Part shown: piece by piece, positions 48,901-61,138 of the stretch | Layout of the letters: every line of letters starts with the position of its first letter | Position numbering within the stretch: the first letter of the stretch is position 1 | Source of the DNA: Yamagishiella unicocca | Taxonomy: Eukaryota > Chlorophyta > Chlorophyceae > Chlamydomonadales > Volvocaceae | Length of the DNA stretch: 64,000 nt | NCBI GenBank assembly: GCA_003116995.1 | Contig: BDSL01000004.1 | Coordinates: 1,674,001 to 1,738,000, forward strand | Reading direction: 5' to 3' | Made by a program: the position numbers and the translations under genes | Notes under the pieces: model-generated | Databases searched by the model: none | What the model saw: only the letters and a program-made list of their open reading frames with translations | What the model was told of the DNA's origin: nothing

Positions 48901-51900
48901 GCGGGGACGGCCGCGTCGCCCGCCTCGTCGTCAAAGGCGGCGGCAGTGGCTGCAGTACAGCGGTGTACGGCCGAGCTTCTGGCGGCGGCGCCGCCGCCGC
49001 ACGAGGCGCGGCTGCAGAAGTTGGGGATCCTGGTGGTGAAGCAGCTGGGATGGGCTCGCCTGGAGGTGCCCTTGCGGGAGGCGTTGTCGACGGCGCCGGA
49101 CGTGTTTGAGCTCGACCCGCAGCGGCAGGGGCATAAGGTGCGAGGGTGGCGGTGGTGGTTGGTGTACGGCGGCTGTGGGGCAAGTGTGGCTATTGAAGGG
49201 TGGAAGGTTAACGGTCGACAGTTGGTACGAACGTGCATGGTACACGCTGGGTCAGGGCGGGTTGTGTGGAGGGGAGGTTGCGGGGAGGGGTCGAGCCTAC
49301 TCCCGGTCCGTACCCTGCCGCTTTAATCCTCTAGCTTCCTCGTGCAACAACGCGGCCTTCACACCCTTTCTAACACGCCGTCACTCCCTTCATGCCTTTT
49401 TCCCGACGGTGCGTTCCCAGGGTATTGTCGTACAGCTCATCTGCCCGCATCTGCTGCGGCTGGCAGCGGCAGTCGGTGAACCGCCGCCACTGCCGCCGCG
49501 GCCGGTACCGCCGCCGTTGCTGCCGCGGGCGCAGCAGCAGCAGCCGCACCAGCAGCCGCACCAGCAGCCGCACCAGCAGCCGCAGCAGCAGCCGCAGCAG
49601 CCGCAGCGGCAGCCGTCAGAGAGCGCCTCCGCAGCCCCAACCTTGCTGCACAGCGACTCCCTCAGCCCCGTCGCGAGGGTAAAGAGCCCGTTCGAGCTGC
49701 ACCTGCTTGGCCTCTTCCCCAAAGGCCCGCCCCTGACCCTCACCGCAGAGGACCGGAGACTCTGCGACCTGGCTAGATGTGTGGCGCGGCATCTGGCCTC
49801 CCTGGAGCCGCCGCACAGGGCGCTGCTGTCCTCCCTGGAGCCGCTACTGGCGCGGCTGCGGATGGGAGGGGTTGACGACCTGGCGTCCTGTCCGGAGGGG
49901 CTGCTGGAGGTTTGCCGCTTGTCGCCCGGCGTGTTCAAGCTAGTAAGGAACTGAGTGTGATGAGGGACTGAGTGTGCCGGCGTGGGGCCTGAGAGACCTA
50001 TGATGAACTCCACAAAGGAGGATTAGAGCCGTGTGCCTGCGGGATGCTCTGGATGTGTTTAGCGTGTAGTGGATTAGCAAGCGACGGTTGGCCTCCAAAC
50101 AGGCCCCCGCCTACCTGAACTCGTGCGTGCGATTCCCTGCCTTGCAGCAACCTGAGCTATGTAGTAAACATAGTATCACCACAACGAGTAACCGTCTGCA
50201 GCCCGCAGAGTAGCCCTCTGAAGACGAATCAGTCTTTCACATTGTGACACCCGAGGCGACACCGTGTTCTGGTTGTGTATGCGGGGCGGCGTACCGAGAG
50301 GCCCCCTGCTGCCCCCTGCAGACACCCGCCGTCACGGAGGCGCAGTCGGAGCCGCCGACCCAGATCGGCCTCGTGTGCCCGACCCTGCTGCGCCTGGCGG
50401 AGGACGACCGCGGGCTGAAGGCGCGGGAAGCCGCGATGGAGGCGGCGGCGAAGGAGGGGGACAAGGGGCAGACGGCGGCGGCTCCGAAAAAGGTCGCCGC
50501 TGGGGCGGTGGCCGGTGGCGGGTCTGCCGCAGGGGGTAGTGGTGGTGTTGCATGGGTTGCTATTGCTGCTTCAGCACCTGCTGCTACTGCGGCGAGGCAA
50601 CGTGTCAGAGGCGGAGACGCTGGCGCTGACGGTGGCGGCAGCGGCAGGACACATCACGTCACGGCAACGGTGACGGCGGCGGCAGCAAGCGGAGCCTCGC
50701 CGGACGGCCCCACTCTGCGGTTCAAGAGAGCGCTGCTCCGCCGCTTCCCGCCGCCAGGAGCGGGGACGCCCGCGTCGCCCGCCTCGTCGTCAAAGGCGGC
50801 GGCGGTGGCGGTGGCTGCAGTACAGCGGTGTACGGCCGAGCTTCTGGCGACAGCGCCGCAGCCGCACGAGGCGCGGCTGCAGGAGTTGGGGATCCTGGTG
50901 GTGAAGCAGCTAGGATGGGCTCGCCTGGAGGTGCCCTTGCGGGAGGCGTTGTCGACGGCGCCGGACGTGTTTGAGCTCGACCCGCAGCGGCAGGGGCGAA
51001 AGGTGCGAGGGTGGCGGTGGTGGTTGGTGTACGGCGGCTGTGGGGCGAGTGTGGCTGTTGAAGAGTGGAAGAATAACGGTCGACAGTTGGTACGAACGTG
51101 CATGGCACACGCTGGGTCAGGGCGGGTTGTGTGGAAGGGACTCTAGGTTCCTCATGCCACAACGCCGCCTTGACACCCTCTCTAACACCCCGCCCTCGAA
51201 GTCCGGGACTTTCCTTTCACCTTTCAACCAGCCCCCCTTCACACCCTCACTCCCTTCACGCCTTTTATTTGACGGTGCGTTTCCAGGGTATTGTCGTGCA
51301 GCTCATCTGCCCGCGTCTGCTGCGGCTGGCTGCGGCAGTCGGCCAACCCCCGCCACTTCCGCCACCACCGCCGCCGCCGCTGCCGCCGCTGCCAAAGGCG
51401 TCGGCCGCTGCGCTAGCGCGGCTGCAGCAGCACCATCCGCAACCACTGCAGCAGCAATTGCAACAACAGCTGCAGCTGCAGCTAGAAATGCAGCAGCCAA
51501 AGCAGCAGCCTCCGCAGCCGGAGCGGTTGTCCCAGCCATCGCCGTATTCGTACCCGGAGCAGCCGCCGATAGCTCCGAAACCCAGCCCTCAGAAGCGCCC
51601 AGCGGACGGTGACACCACTCCATCATTGCGCCAACGCCTGTTGGCTGAGACTCGGCCAGCGCCAGTGCATGGGGAGCGCTCGCCGCCGCCGCCGCCACTA
51701 CATCAGCTGGAGTTGGAGCCGCCACATCAGCAGGAGCCGCCGCGTCGACTCCCGCCTCCCCGGAGTGTGGAGGCCTCTGCAGTTGCACCGGCGGTGAAGC
51801 ATCCGCCCTCGCAGCAGCAACAGCAGCAGCTGCCCTCGCAGCAGCAGCAGCCACACAAAGAGCAGCAGCAGCAGCCACAGAAAAAGCAGCACCTCGAAGC

Positions 51901-54900
51901 TGCGGCACCCCGGCAGCCGCAGCCTGCGCGGGAGCCGGAGCTGTGGACCGGCCGGGGTGCCTCGGAAGCAGCGAGCATGCGGGGTTCGGCCGCCGCCGCA
52001 GCAACAGCAGCAACAGCAGCAACAGCGCCAACAGCGCCAACAGCAGCAACAGCGGCGCTCAAGGCTCCAAGGAGGCCACCGCCCACATTCTCCGACGATT
52101 CGGCTCCCACACCGTTAGTCATCCCAGTGCCCGTGCCGCTGGTCCCTGCTGTTGCGACGGCGGCGGCGGCCGCCGGCAGCGGCGGCCCCGGCGTCGCTGC
52201 CACGCCGGCGACTGGCGGGAGGCCATCGATGGCGGCGGCGCCGGGGCCCCAGTCGCCGGCGGCGGCGCCGGGATCAGCCCGCCGCGCTGTTCCGCCGTCA
52301 GCATCAGGATCGTCATCCGGGGCAACGGCAGGTGTGGCGGTGGCTGAGGCCGCCCACGTGGACTTAGGGCTGCCGCTGGCAGATGCGGGGGCGTTTCCTA
52401 AGGCTGCCGTACAACTGGTTTCGGATCCATACGCTCCCGAGTACGTGCAGATGATGCAGCACTGCCAAGCCTGCGACCAGGTGGGCCTTGCCGTACATTC
52501 GTGCGGCTGGCGGCCGTGCATCCTCGCGCTGTACGCGCCCGCAACTGGCGGCGGCGGCGCCGCCGCCGCCACGAGCCGCAGGGCGGCGGCGACGACGGGC
52601 GACGACTGGCCCGCCGCTGTGTACCTGGTCGACTGTACGGCAAGCGCTGCGGTGTACGGCGGCGGCGCTGGCGGCGAGGCGGTCGTCAGTGCGATGCTGA
52701 CCAGCCTTCGGGGCCTCCTGGAGAACCCCTCGGTTACCAAAGTGGTTCACGGGTGCAGGCAGGTGCGGCCAGGAGCCCTGGGGGGGGGGGGGCTTGATAA
52801 GAGAATCCACGGGGCCCACGGGGGGGCGGGGGTAACGGGGGGTATGCGAGATATGGGGGGCCACGGGGGATCGTGGGGGCCACGGGGGGTTACAATAAAA
52901 GAACCGGTAACGCGACTGGGGAAATGTAGTGGGTGCATAGTCTTCGGACACCGGGTCGTGCGCGCATGCTACTGGACTAGGGTGGCCACGGGGGGAGGGT
53001 TATAGGGTTTCAGAATATTCCCCTCGGAGGAGTAGCGAGGGCGCGCGCATGAGGGGATCAGCGACCGTGGGCGTTTTCCGGGCTGGCGCGGCTTTGGGGG
53101 GATGACGTGGTAGCAGAGTGGACAGCGCAGGTCTGTGACGTCGGGGGACAGCAGGAGGGAAGGAGGCGGGCTGTCTCGACCAGGCAGCTCCGGACCAACA
53201 TCCAGGCGCCGACAACAGCGCCGGCGGCTGCGGCGACGGCAGCGGCGGCGGCAGCGGTGCCCGCCCTCTGATGCCGCACCCTTCGCCCACGCCCTCACAC
53301 GCCGCCGCCAACAGCTGCGGCGGCGGCAGCGGCGGCGCCGGCGGCGGTGCCCCTCCACTGATGCCGCACGTCCTCACACGCCCTCACACGCCGCCCCCAA
53401 CCCAACGCCGCCGCCGCGCCCCTCACGCCGTCTCCCTCCCGTCTCCCCCCCCCGCCGTCCTGCCGCCCTCCTCCCCTCCCCTCCCCTCCCCTCCCCTCCC
53501 TCCCCTCCCCTCCCCTCCCCTCCCTCCCCTCCCCTCCCCTCCCCTCCCCTCCCCTCCCCTCCCCTCCCCCTCCCCTCCCCTCCCTCCCCTCCCCTCCCCT
53601 CCCCTCCCTCCCCTCCCTCCCCTCCCCTCCCTCCCCTCCCTCCCCTCCCCCCCCCCCCCCCTCCCCCTCCCCTCCCCTCCCCTCCCCTCCCCTCCCCTCC
53701 CCTCCCCTCCCCTCCCCTCCCCTCCCCTCCCCTCCCCTCCCCTCCCTCCCTCCCCTCCCCTCCCCTCCCCTCCCCTCCCCTCCCCTCCCCTCCCCTCCCC
53801 TCCCCTCCCTCCCCTCCCCTCCCCTCCCCTCCCCTCCCTCCCCTCCCCTCCCCTCCCCTCCCCTCCCCTCCCCTCCCTCCCCTCCCCTCCCTCCCCTCCC
53901 CTCCCCTCCCCTCCCCTCCCCTCCCCTCCCCTCCCCTCCCCTCCCCTCCCCTCCCCTCCCCCCCTCCCCTCCCCTCCCCTCCCTCCCCTCCCCTCCCCTC
54001 CCCTCCCCTCCCCTCCCCTCCCCTCCCCTCCCCTCCCCTCCCCTCCCCTCCCCTCCCTCCCCTCCCCTCCCCTCCCTCCCCTCCCTCCCTCCCCTCCCCT
54101 CCCCTCCCCTCCCCTCCCCTCCCTCCCTCCCCTCCCCTCCCCTCCCCCTCCCCTCCCCTCCCCTCCCCTCCCCTCCCCTCCCCTCCCCTCCCCTCCCCTC
54201 CCCTCCCCTCCCCTCCCCTCCCCTCCCCTCCCCTCCCCTCCCCTCCCCTCCCCTCCCTCCCCTCCCCTCCCCTCCCCTCCCCTCCCCTCCCCTCCCCTCC
54301 CCTCCCCTCCCCTCCCCTCCCCTCCCCTCCCTCCCCTCCCCTCCCCTCCCCAGGTTCGCTCTCTGGAGCTGGTTTGCGGCGGCGCCGCCATCGGCCCCCT
54401 CCTGGACACCTCCGCTCTGTGCCACGCGCTGATCGCGATGCTGCCGCCGCTGCCGCCGCCGCCGCAGCTGCCGTCGACGCCGCTACCACCACAGCCGCAG
54501 CAGCCGCAGCCGGACTCCCATGGCGCCACCACGGCCACGGCGCCTGGTGGTGATGGTGGGACCGTGCGACATGGCGGCGGCGGCGCGGACGCAGAGCCGG
54601 CGGCCATGGCCCTACTGAATGCCCACGTGTCCGGGCTGCGAGAGGCTCTGGAGGAGCTGGGGCTGTGGGAGGACCGGCCCGCGTTGCTGCAGGCGCTGGT
54701 GGGGAGGCATTACGCAGCGCATTTGGCGGTGATGTGGCGGGCGCTGGGCAAGGACCGGAGCTGGCTGTCTCGGCCGCTGACGGAGGGCCAGGTGGCGGTG
54801 GCGGCGGGCGCCGCGAGGCACCTGCCGGAGCTGTGGGCGGCGATGGTGGGAGAGGCCGTCCCGTGGGTCGCCGCGCGGGCGGCGGTGCGGACCATGCGTC

Positions 54901-54920
54901 TGCTGCGGGCGCAGCACTAG
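43000..54920 (+). CDS. Egalitarian/EXD1-like protein: repeated helical modules plus a degenerate 3'-5' exonuclease domain
   Basis: Exons: 43000-43785, 44125-44295, 44471-45796, 46271-47110, 47436-47945, 48382-49137, 49421-49942, 50322-51002, 51287-52762, 54354-54920; 2544 residues. Every intron is phase 0. The C-terminal ~450 residues match an RNase D/EXD1-type DnaQ fold: [61 protein letters not shown], then [20 protein letters not shown]. The four acidic DEDD catalytic positions appear as non-acidic residues, so catalysis is unlikely. Before it are repeated modules of about 70 residues ending in patterns such as [14 protein letters not shown] and [14 protein letters not shown]. These recall the winged-helix repeats of Egalitarian (inference). 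Family members of this type act as RNA-binding adaptors. Gln-, Ala- and Pro-rich linkers separate the modules. The 43785 donor (GTCAGA) is weak. Confidence 0.65.
46271..48381 (+). repeat. Tandem exon cassette, copy A (two exons plus introns)
   Basis: Starts at exon 46271-47110 and runs through exon 47436-47945 to the next copy. Exons and introns are both conserved with copies B and C, for example the intron start GTGCGAGGGTGGCGGTGGT and the exon start GGTATTGTCGTACAGCTCAT. The second exon is also homologous to the 3' third of exon 44471-45796 and its following intron. Confidence 0.9.
48382..50321 (+). repeat. Tandem exon cassette, copy B
   Basis: Exons 48382-49137 and 49421-49942. Nearly identical to copy A over most of its length, but with a shorter Ala-rich linker in the first exon and a different number of CAG/CCG codons in the second. 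The difference argues against an assembly duplicate. Confidence 0.9.
50322..51340 (+). repeat. Tandem exon cassette, copy C (partial)
   Basis: The first exon (50322-51002) and following intron are homologous to A and B. The next exon begins with the same GIVVQLICP start, but after about 20 residues switches to a Gln/Pro-rich linker leading into the exonuclease domain. The cassette therefore ends here. Confidence 0.85.
52889..52914 (-). mobile_element. Dispersed intronic repeat B, copy 3
   Basis: The minus strand reads GTTACCGGTTCTTTTATTGT followed by AACCCCCC, matching copy 1 at 3803-3836. It lies in the last intron of the Egalitarian-like gene. Confidence 0.6.
53466..54351 (+). repeat. 886-nt uninterrupted pyrimidine tract (CCCCT/CCCT)n
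   Basis: Not a single purine occurs over 886 nt. The tract ends with CAG at 54351-54353, the acceptor of the last exon, so it forms an extreme polypyrimidine tract in the pre-mRNA. The opposite strand is (AGGGG)n and able to form G-quadruplexes or triplex DNA. The long Pro/Leu/Ser and Gly/Glu frames across it are artefacts. Confidence 0.98.
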
Positions 54921-56231
54921 CAGGAGCACTTCAGCCTGGGGCGGGGGCGGCGGCGGGAGTGGGGGGCTGCAAGCGGCTGCCAGTGGCGGGGTTCATGGGG
55001 GGCACGTGGGGTGCCCCGCAGCCCCCGGGGGTTCAGTATTTCAGGTACCGTATTGCAAAAACATTGTTATGGGGCGGGGGGTGCTATTGGGGGGTGGACG
55101 GTTGCGCGGGGCGCTTGTGTGTGAGGCGGATATCACCTGCGGCGTACGGAAGGGAAAGGTTTGTAGCTTTAGGCGACGTGAGTGGGTGAGGGAATTGGAC
55201 GAAAGGTCGGCGTTTGACGGGGCTGTGTAGAGCGGTTGCACCTTTCGGGGCCGCCGAGCCAGCAGTGGCTCAAGCCCCGCTGCGTACGGCACCGTGTACG
55301 GCACCGCAAAGGTGTCGCTGCCGTCTCACCCTACTGTGCTTTGTCACGCGTGCGAGATTGTGCTCTTAATAACGTCATCATTCTTGGTCGGCTTTCGTGG
55401 CGGGTTGTTTCGAGGGGTTAGATGGTGATTAAGAGGTCAGCAAGTGAGGGTGAGTGGAGGAACCTGCGATCGCGGCGTGGCAGCCCTTGCCCCTGAAGTG
55501 ATCAGTCGCGGCGTGGCGCTTGCCCTTTAGGGCACCATGATGGAGGAGCATAAACCCTAAGGAACTTCAATCGTGGTGAGTTGGTGCTAGCATGGTGCGC
55601 GACACTCGGTGACCCTTGATACACGGTGCGGCGTTGAGAGGTCGCATCATAAGAAGGCGCCGTACGGTCGCATCTTGAACCTAGCACGAGCCTACCCTTC
55701 GATACCCACCGCGGCTGCGAACGCAGGGGAACCGCGTCCCCTTCTGGAAACAACTCTACGTGGTGCCGTGTTCCATGTGCCTCGCGGCGGTGTGACACCC
55801 TGAGGTTATGGGCCGCACCAAGTGGACGGCACCGGGGGCGCTGACCGTCCCGTGGGTCGCCGCCTCCCATCCGCCTGCAGCATTGCCGCGCGCAGCGGCT
55901 GACATTAGCTGCACGACCCTCAGGTCGTAAGTGCATTTTAGACTTTTAGGGTGTTGCGAACAGCTTACGTATGTGCTGCAGGCGACATACCCATGCGGCC
56001 TTGTCGACGACGTTGCGTCAGGGGCCACCTTTTTTTGCTGGCGCCCATCCACAGCACCGACCACAGACACCACACATTTCATAAAGTGAGCGTTTTGGCC
56101 TTTATGGCGGTCCGTCTGCAAACATTTGGGTCCACCGCTTCACCTATCGCGCAGCTGCTCCTTTTGTTTTCTGCACAGCAAATAGCAACAGCAAATAGCT
56201 CGCGCCCAATCGGGCGCGAACGCTTGTGGCC
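54921..56231. other. Intergenic, no gene seen
   Basis: About 1.3 kb between the stop of the Egalitarian-like gene and the start of the transporter gene, both on the plus strand. No exon-like frames. It should contain the 3' UTR of the first and the promoter of the second. Confidence 0.45.
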
Positions 56232-59200
56232 ATGGCCTGGGCATTGCAGCCAGTCGTGAATGTGGGCCTGCAGATCCTGCTGAGCATCCTACTGGGATGG
56301 CTCCTGGTGCGGCTGCGGATTCTGGATGCGGAAAAGTACATGCCACAGGTGGGTCGGTCGACTGCCATACGCGCTGAGGCACGGCACTGCTGCTGCTGTT
56401 GCTGCTGCTGCGGAGGCGCCAACGAATGCGCGGCTACGCTGGACTGAGTTGTACCCTGAGAGTCGCGAGTCGCGCGCAGCAACCGGAGCCGTGCAACGGT
56501 GCTTCGGTGCCTCTACACGGGCCGCGCCGCTCGCGTGCCTCCGAGACCTCGGGCTGAGTCACGACCATCACTCACCCGAAGCGCGGCCAGACGTTCTCCT
56601 CTCCTACTCACAACCCATGTGCCCTGCCGTACCCTCTCGTACCGCGCCTGTCCGTTGCGATGTCATGGCCCAAACCCAAACGCCCCAAGCCCTCCCAACA
56701 CCTTACCCTCCTTCCACAAACGCACTCTCCCCCCCTCTCTCTCCCCCCACCTCGCCCTAAAGCCTCACCCTACCTCGCCCTAGAAACCTCACCCCAAAGC
56801 CTCACCCCAAAAGCTCACCTAAAAACCCTGCAACTCCAAAACCCTGACCTCCCACCCGCAGGTGAACACGTTGGTTCTGTGGGTGGGCATCACCTCTCTC
56901 GCTGTCTACAACCTGGGTCTCAAGCTGCAGCTGGAAGACGCGGAGGCGTGGAGGTGCGTGTATGACGGACACCACCGATGTGTGCGTGTGTGTGTTTTGG
57001 CCTGTTTTGCCCCCCATGCTCCCCCCTGGCGCCCTATGTCGTGTGACCGGGTCTTCTCGCCACCCCCGCGGCCTCCTCCCCGCCGCCCGCAGGTCCCTAG
57101 GCGCCTATATCCTCTGGATCGCTCTCACCCAGCTCGCCATCTTCGCCTACTGCCTGGCAGCAAGCAGGTACGCACCGCGGTAGTGCTGCCCTATTCCACC
57201 GCGACCCACGGGTCAGCCGCCACCCACGACACACTACACCAATCCCAAGTCCCAAACCCCTGTTCAGACACCGTTTTCGGTTGTTGCTTTCCGGCCGCCC
57301 CTCACCTCGTGGACCAGGTCCCGCCGCCGTCGCGGCATCGACGACGCCGGCCCCGGCGGTTTCTCCATGTTCCGGGAGGGCGCCCTGCTGACGCTCGTCC
57401 TAACCGCCAACAATAACGGGATGATCGGGCTGCCCATCATGGATGCGACCTTCGGAGCACCGGGTCGGCGGCTTGCTCTGCTTACCGGTGCGTTCGCGCG
57501 TGCCGGATGAAGATAGGTGGGGGGGAGTCCTGCTGTGAATCCAGGGAAGATAGCTAACTAACTGCCTTACAGCATCAAGCGAAGAAGGCTTCTTGACCGT
57601 TAATGGCGGTACGGAGCCCGCCAGTGGAACAACCGCATCGTAACGCTTACCAACCAGCAACCGCGCCACACCGTCCAGGCATTCCGGTGATGCTGTGGGT
57701 GGTGCCCTTCGCCATCTTTGCCTATGAAATGCACACGGTGCGACGGGAGGAGGCGCAGCGGTCCCAGCGCCCCAGGCGCGCCCCGCACGGCAAGGGTGAA
57801 GGCGACGACCGCAACGGCGCCCGCCTCCCACTCGGCGACGACGCAACCGACGGCACCGGCAGCCCCCCGCCGTCACCGTCACCGTCGCCGTCGCCGTCGC
57901 CTCGGTCGCCGCGGAAATCGCCGTCGGCGGCGGCGCCGCCTGGCGGCGCTCCCAGGGACCGGAGCGTACGGCACGGCGGCGCCGCCGGCGCCGCCGTGCT
58001 GCGTCGGCGCAACACCGGCGCTGCCGCCGACGCGGCGGACTGGCGCAGTGCAGCCGCCGCCGGGGACCTGCTGCCGGCCGCAGATCAGGACGGCCGGGGG
58101 GAGGTCGCCGGCATCGCCGATGCCAGTGGCAAAAGAACGGACGTACGTGGGTCGTACGTCGTACGTCGTACGTGGGTCTAGGTTTTGAGTGGGGAGCTGG
58201 GGATTGACTCTCGCTGGCTGTATCACCGCTACCGAACCTCTGCCCTGTGCATCACCGCTACCGAACCCCTACTCGGTCCACATATCAATACACGTCACAC
58301 CGGCCACGTCTGTTGGTCGTCCCAACGCACCCGGTCAAACCCCTGTCGGTAACCTCGCTCACTGTCCTCTTGGCAGGTTGTCGTACGACTCGGCGGCGTT
58401 TCCGTATGTGAAGGCCATGGCGGCGCCGTCAGCGGCGCCATCCCAACCGTCAACGGCGTCAGTGGCGGCGGCGGCGGCGGCGGCAGCCTGGCCACGCCGC
58501 CTCCTCGGAGGTCCATACCGGGGGACGGCCTGGTGTTTTTGGCGGCGATAAAAGGCCCCGAGCCCACCCTGGAGCCGGCTCGCGGCGTCGGCGTTGGTGC
58601 ACCCGCAGACCTCACCCTCGCGGGCCCTATGGTGGCGGCGGCGTCAGCCGCCAGGGCCGCGGCTGAGGTGGTGGCGGCGGCGCTGCCGTCGCCGACGGCG
58701 CAAAATGCGGGTCGGCTTGTGTCGCCTTCTCCAATTCTAGTCGGCGGCGACGGTGGCGGCTCGGCTGGCGGAAGACGACCTGCGGCGCCGATGCCCTTGC
58801 AATCGCCGTTCGCCGCCGCCGCCGCCACTGCACTGACGACGCCAGCGGCGGCTCGCCGCAGCGGCTCCTTCGAGGCTAATCGCGCCGCTGGTCCCAGGCC
58901 GCTGTCGACGGTACCCTCTGGGGACTTGGACCTGCCGGCAGCGCCGACGACGGCCCCGGAGGTGCCCCTCCCCGCGGCGCTGTCGCGAGCGGCGTCGGCC
59001 GCTTCTGGGGCGCCCGACGGCGCCGACGCCGAGGCCGCTCTCCTAGCCGCCGCTCCCGTTGTACGGCATGGCTTACTGATGCCGGTACGACGGCGGCAGC
59101 GGCAGCTTCCTATGACTCACGCCACATCGGCGCCCGCCGGCGGCGGCGGCGGTGGCGGTGGCGGCACGGGCCGCCGCCAGTCCATTGAGCCCCTGCGCGG

Positions 59201-61097
59201 GCCGCCTTGGCCTCCGGGGCAACCGACAACTGTCTTTTCTGGGGCGGCCTCAGCGTCGTCGACACCGAGGCATCAACTCCCGTCGCCGCCGCCCCCGCCG
59301 CCGCTGCAGCTCGCAGACAGAGCGCACCCCAGGGCTCGATCTGAGGACTCTCCAGCAGCAGACAAAGTGGTGGCAGCCATGTCCGCGGCGGCGATGGCGG
59401 CGACAGCGACGACAGCGACGGCGATAACACCGGCCGCTGTCCGGTTGTCCCGCCTTGAGACCCGGCCGTCCAGCACCAGCCTGTCGGCGGTGGACCTGCC
59501 CATCCCGCACCGCTGGCTGCTGGGGGAGGAGGGCCTGCCGGCGGGGCCGGCGGGGCCCGGCGGCGGAGCTGACGGCGGCGGCGGCGGCGGTGGCGAGGTC
59601 ACGGAGAGGCGGGGAGCGGCCAGGCAGTTGTTAACGGTGATGTGGACAGTAGCTAAGGTGAGTGGCGGCGCGTTTTAGGACCTCTGCTTGATTGGCATTA
59701 ATTGTTTTAGGACCTCTGCTTGATTGGAATTAATTGTTTCAGGACCTCTGCTTGATTGGAATTAATTGTTTTAGGACCTCTGCTTGATTGGAATTAATTA
59801 TTGCGTCAAAAGCCCTTCCTTCCGTCATCACCCCCGCCGGGCGCTGTGTCGTACACCTGGTCGGGCTCTCCATTACCGTCACCCCCGTCACTTCGCGCTA
59901 TCACCCCCGGCCTTCCCACCCCTCCCACCCCTCACAACCTCCCATGGTGCTACAGAACCCGCTTCTGTGGTCGCTGCTGGTGTCCATGGTGGCCAACTTG
60001 TCGGGACTGCGGCGCTACTTGGACCCTGACAGGTGCTGTGTATGTGGCGTTGGCGGCGGGGTCGGTGGGTCGGTGGGTTGGCGGTGGCGCCCAACACGCA
60101 GGAGCAGGACACTTCGCTACAGCAGTCATCAAACCCTATGCAACCTAGGCCGCACGCTAGGTCCACCGCCGTGGAGCACTCTCCATCATCGCACAGCTGT
60201 CGGTCTGCCTGCTAAACTGCCTCCTAAACTGTCTCTTGAAGTGCCTCCTAAACTGCCTCTTGAACTGCCTCTTGAACTGCCTCCTAGACTGCCTCCTAGA
60301 CTGCCTCCTAGACTGCCTCCTAGACTGCCTCCTAGACTGCCTGTTCGGCTGTCAGGCCGGTGATACTCCGCCCTCCCTCCCCCTTCCTCTCCTGCCCGAG
60401 CCACAGCCCCACCTTCGTGGTGGAGCTTGGCTTCATCTCAGAGCTGCTGCGCTGGTTCGCGTCTGTCGCCATTCCAGTGTCGCTCGTCAGGTGGGTGGAT
60501 GGGCGGGCGCCGACCCCAACAACTGCCGCCGTCCTGCCGCCCTGGTAAAGCCCCCATCCCAATCACCTCCCTTCAATACAGGTACCCTCCGCCCATACCC
60601 CGTTTCGCTTAGCCGCCGAAGGTCGACATGCGACCCCCGTCTTTACTTTCCCCAGTATCCCCACCCAAGTTCTCCAGCATACACCTAAAAACGTCTGTCC
60701 TAAAAACGGTTTTTTCCCGTACACGGGTCTTCCTTTTAACCCCCATACCCCTTCCCCCCAGTGCTCTCAAACCCCCCATAGTCTCATCCCCAGTAACCTC
60801 AAACCCCCCATAGTCTCATCCCCAGTAACCTCACCCCAAACACCACACGCAAATGTCCACCCTCCCCTGCGCACAGCATCGGCGTCTGGATGTACGGCAA
60901 GAGCATGCCCGCGTCCCTGCTCCAGCAGGTGGGTGGGTTCGCGGGGCGGACTGCCTGGCGTGATGTGGGTCGCTCGCCAGGAAGCCCCCACACGCGCCCA
61001 TCCATGGTCTACGCACCCCTCCCTGCTCCTTCCATCCTTGCCTCTCAACCAACCAGCCAACCAGCCGTGGACCCCTCGGCCACGACGGTCTCCCCTA

Positions 61098-61138
<41 letters not shown>

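Noticed and set aside
46271..51340. Assembly artefact producing duplicate cassettes
   Set aside because: The copies differ by substitutions and by linker length in many places, so they are not identical sequence placed twice, although long reads are still the decisive test.
53135..54920. Very long Pro/Ser/Leu (plus strand) and Gly/Glu/Arg (minus strand) reading frames
   Set aside because: They are by-products of the C/T-only tract, which contains no stop codon in any frame. The supported coding part is only the last exon from 54354.
60186..60404. Cys-Leu repeat protein or Gly-Gly-Ser repeat protein
   Set aside because: Both are translations of the 12-bp intronic minisatellite in the transporter gene.
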